Shown here one piece after another: positions 62,793 through 64,000 of a stretch of 64,000 nt of DNA. A model generated the notes under the pieces. That model did no database searches. It was not told where the DNA came from and saw only the letters and a list, made by a program, of their open reading frames with translations. Source of the stretch: Martinezella tropici (lineage in GTDB: Bacteria > Pseudomonadota > Alphaproteobacteria > Rhizobiales > Rhizobiaceae). Location of the stretch: NCBI RefSeq assembly GCF_008370325.1, contig NZ_VNIP01000008.1:496001-560000 (forward strand), read 5' to 3'. Numbering within the stretch: position 1 is the first letter of the stretch; every line of letters starts with the position of its first letter. The position numbers and the translations under genes were made by a program.

Positions 62793-63176
62793 CTAGGAAG
62801 CCAGACGACGCACAGGCTGAACGGAAATAGGCTTGGCGGGAACCCGCAGAGGGCGCTTCGAGGCGACGGGCAACTTACGTGCCGTGCTGGTTTTCGCGGC
62901 TCCGAGCCAGCGAAGAATTGCGTCGAAGCCGGGCTGGGCCGCGCGCTTCAGTTCCGGGCTCATCTCCTCGTCCATGCCGCAGAGAGAGGCGATTTCCAGC
63001 CAGTCGACGCGGCCTGCCCGAAGAGGAGGGCGCGACTGGAAAACGATCAGGCCGATCATGAAGCCTTTGATATTCTCGAAGCTACGCGGCTGAAGCAGCG
63101 GCTTGAGCCGCATATCGCAGAAATCCGAAATCTTGCGCTGGAAAACGTCAGAGGCAGAGCTTTTCTTTATGGGCAT
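62793..63176 (-). CDS. Small basic hypothetical protein
   Basis: A 127-aa protein with AAGGA 7 nt before ATG 63176. The middle (SRPPLRAGRVDWLEIASLCG then MDEEMSPELKRAAQPGFDAILRWL) looks like a helical domain, and the C-terminal 30 residues are basic (STARKLPVASKRPLRVPAK). I recall comparable blocks at the start of some site-specific integrase-like or hypothetical rhizobial proteins, but cannot name the family. No tyrosine-recombinase active-site residues are visible. The 309-bp gap after it (63177-63485) holds nothing recognisable. Confidence 0.55.
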   Translation of the reverse strand: MPIKKSSASDVFQRKISDFCDMRLKPLLQPRSFENIKGFMIGLIVFQSRPPLRAGRVDWLEIASLCGMDEEMSPELKRAAQPGFDAILRWLGAAKTSTARKLPVASKRPLRVPAKPISVQPVRRLAS

Positions 63177-63485
63177 TATTCATTCCTTGCAGGCGACATC
63201 ATCCAAAGGTCGGGGTGTGGCCCGCTAAAGCACGGAAGTTAAGGAAGCGCAAACAACCGACCGATTGGCCGCTTTCAATTCTACGATACGTCGGCATTTG
63301 GCAAGTGGCAGATCGGTCACGCTTCGGTCAAACCCGCCGCCGGCTAGAGAGCGGGAGCCGGGGAGCGGTAAATGGGCGGCAGGCGCTTTACCGGGTAGCC
63401 GCTAAGATCATGAAAAAACTGTAACTTGCCTCCCGCGCCATTGAGAGCGACATTTTCCCTGCGCCGGAATTATGAGGTGAAAGAC

Positions 63486-63644
63486 ATGTCAGTCTTGGAA
63501 ATATTGGTCAGACGCCGGATGCAGGAAGAATACGCCAAGGGTACATCGCCAGAGCGCATTACCCGCCTCCTGCAGGAATTCTTCAACGGAACAGAGGCCT
63601 CCCAGGCGGATGCTGTTTCGCGACGGTCGTCTGGCAATCCATAA
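63486..63644 (+). CDS. 52-residue helical protein, hypothetical
   Basis: A 52-aa frame (MSVLEILVRRRMQEEYAKGT and 32 more) preceded by GAGGTGA about 6 nt before the ATG. The pattern VRRRMQEEYAKGTSPERITRLLQEFFNG suggests two helices. A perfect hairpin terminator follows its stop, which supports it as a real transcription unit. Function unknown. Confidence 0.6.
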   Translation: MSVLEILVRRRMQEEYAKGTSPERITRLLQEFFNGTEASQADAVSRRSSGNP

Positions 63645-63652
63645 AATACGAG

Positions 63653-63684
63653 GCCGGCCTCGATATCTTTCCGAAGGCCGGCCG
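63653..63684 (+). terminator. Terminator after the 52-residue gene
   Basis: GGCCGGCCT (63653-63661) and AGGCCGGCC (63676-63684) form a perfect 9-bp stem with a 14-nt loop, followed by GTTTGTC. It starts 8 nt after the stop codon. Confidence 0.75.
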
Positions 63685-63717
63685 TTTGTCGAAGCTGACT
63701 AATCCTTAAGCCACTCT

Positions 63718-64000
63718 CTACTGTGCCGCGTTCGATCCGGGCAGGCTCTCGACTGCCGCCAGGATCTTGTAGGCCGCGGAGACGCGGGCGGGGATCGGAA
63801 AGTTCCTGTTTGCCAAGAGGACGATGCCGACCTGGCGGACGGGAATGAAGGCCGCGTAGGCCCCAAAGCCGTTCGTCGAGCCTGTCTTGTTGATCAGCAC
63901 ATCCTTGCGCGGCGGCTGCGGCGGGTCGAGCCGTGTGACCTTGTGCGGCTCGCGCGCCATGTCGGATGAGTTGCCGGCGAGCAACCGCGCAAGCGTCGTC
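63718..64000 (-). CDS. Class C (AmpC-type) beta-lactamase, 3' part
   Basis: The visible 93 residues are the C-terminus of a serine beta-lactamase or related penicillin-binding-like esterase, cut by the right edge. KTGSTNGFGAYAAFIP contains the KTG motif of the active site, followed by RQVGIVLLANRNFPIPARV, typical of AmpC. It hydrolyses beta-lactams in the periplasm if the rest (SxxK and YxN motifs, outside the window) is intact. The stop is at 63718. Confidence 0.9.
   Translation of the reverse strand, partial: TTLARLLAGNSSDMAREPHKVTRLDPPQPPRKDVLINKTGSTNGFGAYAAFIPVRQVGIVLLANRNFPIPARVSAAYKILAAVESLPGSNAAQ

Noticed and set aside
63215..63424. 69-codon frame before the 52-aa gene
   Set aside because: GTG start without ribosome site, composition rich in Arg and Lys, no motif.
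1..64000. CRISPR arrays, tRNA or rRNA genes, insertion sequences, prophage or integrase
   Set aside because: No regularly spaced direct repeats, no recognisable tRNA cloverleaf or rRNA sequence and no transposase-like or tyrosine-recombinase motif were seen while reading; a tRNAscan or IS search would be the decisive check.

Overview
The window is about 61% G+C, densely coded on both strands, and looks like a chromosomal or large-replicon segment of a Rhizobiaceae member (Rhizobium/Agrobacterium/Sinorhizobium group). The main reasons are a short second FtsZ without the usual C-terminal tail, rhizobial-type intergenic repeats, a uronate dehydrogenase of the Agrobacterium type, many ABC importers for sugars and oligomers, and several small proteins of rhizobial style. 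I see no rRNA, tRNA, CRISPR array, transposase or phage gene.

Layout. 1-0.63 kb: 5' part of a LacI-type repressor gene, cut by the left edge. 1.0-9.9 kb: a complete potassium-starvation operon, kdpFABCDE, with two extra tiny membrane-protein genes (before kdpF and between kdpA and kdpB), a perfect hairpin between kdpC and kdpD, and a PtsN-like PTS IIA gene after kdpE. 10.0-13.9 kb: a sulfate ABC importer (sbp-cysT-cysW-cysA). 13.9-17.4 kb: uronate dehydrogenase, an endonuclease/exonuclease/phosphatase-fold protein and a cardiolipin-synthase-type phospholipase D protein. 17.7-22.9 kb: small basic proteins and microproteins, a glutathione transferase, an isoprenylcysteine-methyltransferase-like membrane enzyme, a stand-alone LigD-type polymerase domain, an SDR and RidA.

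23.3-32.5 kb is a catabolic unit: a family-5 binding protein, two permeases and two ATPases chained by 4-nt overlaps, then a GNAT acetyltransferase, a cytoplasmic GH20 beta-N-acetylhexosaminidase and a divergent ROK regulator. It most probably imports and cleaves chitooligosaccharides or other GlcNAc-containing oligomers. 32.8-38.7 kb holds an LprI-like secreted protein, a small membrane protein, a FAD monooxygenase/MarR divergent pair, a PAS-GGDEF diguanylate cyclase and a Deg-like serine protease without a signal peptide. 38.8-45.5 kb is a tetronate (four-carbon acid sugar) pathway: SDR, DenD, OtnI, OtnC, OtnK and LtnD, with a divergent LacI/GntR-type regulator and a perfect 28-bp palindromic operator between them.

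45.8-49.4 kb contains small membrane and secreted proteins, a VOC protein and an AraC regulator. 49.8-62.4 kb combines a ribose-type ABC importer with two binding proteins, an NtaA/SnaA/DszA-type flavin monooxygenase, two SfnB/DszC-like acyl-CoA-dehydrogenase-fold enzymes and an M19 dipeptidase. It looks like an uptake-and-oxidation system for an unidentified, perhaps organosulfur, compound. ftsZ2 lies inside it. The right end has two small hypothetical genes and the 3' part of a class C beta-lactamase gene.

All calls rest on reading the translated sequence and on knowledge of the families; no database search was run.
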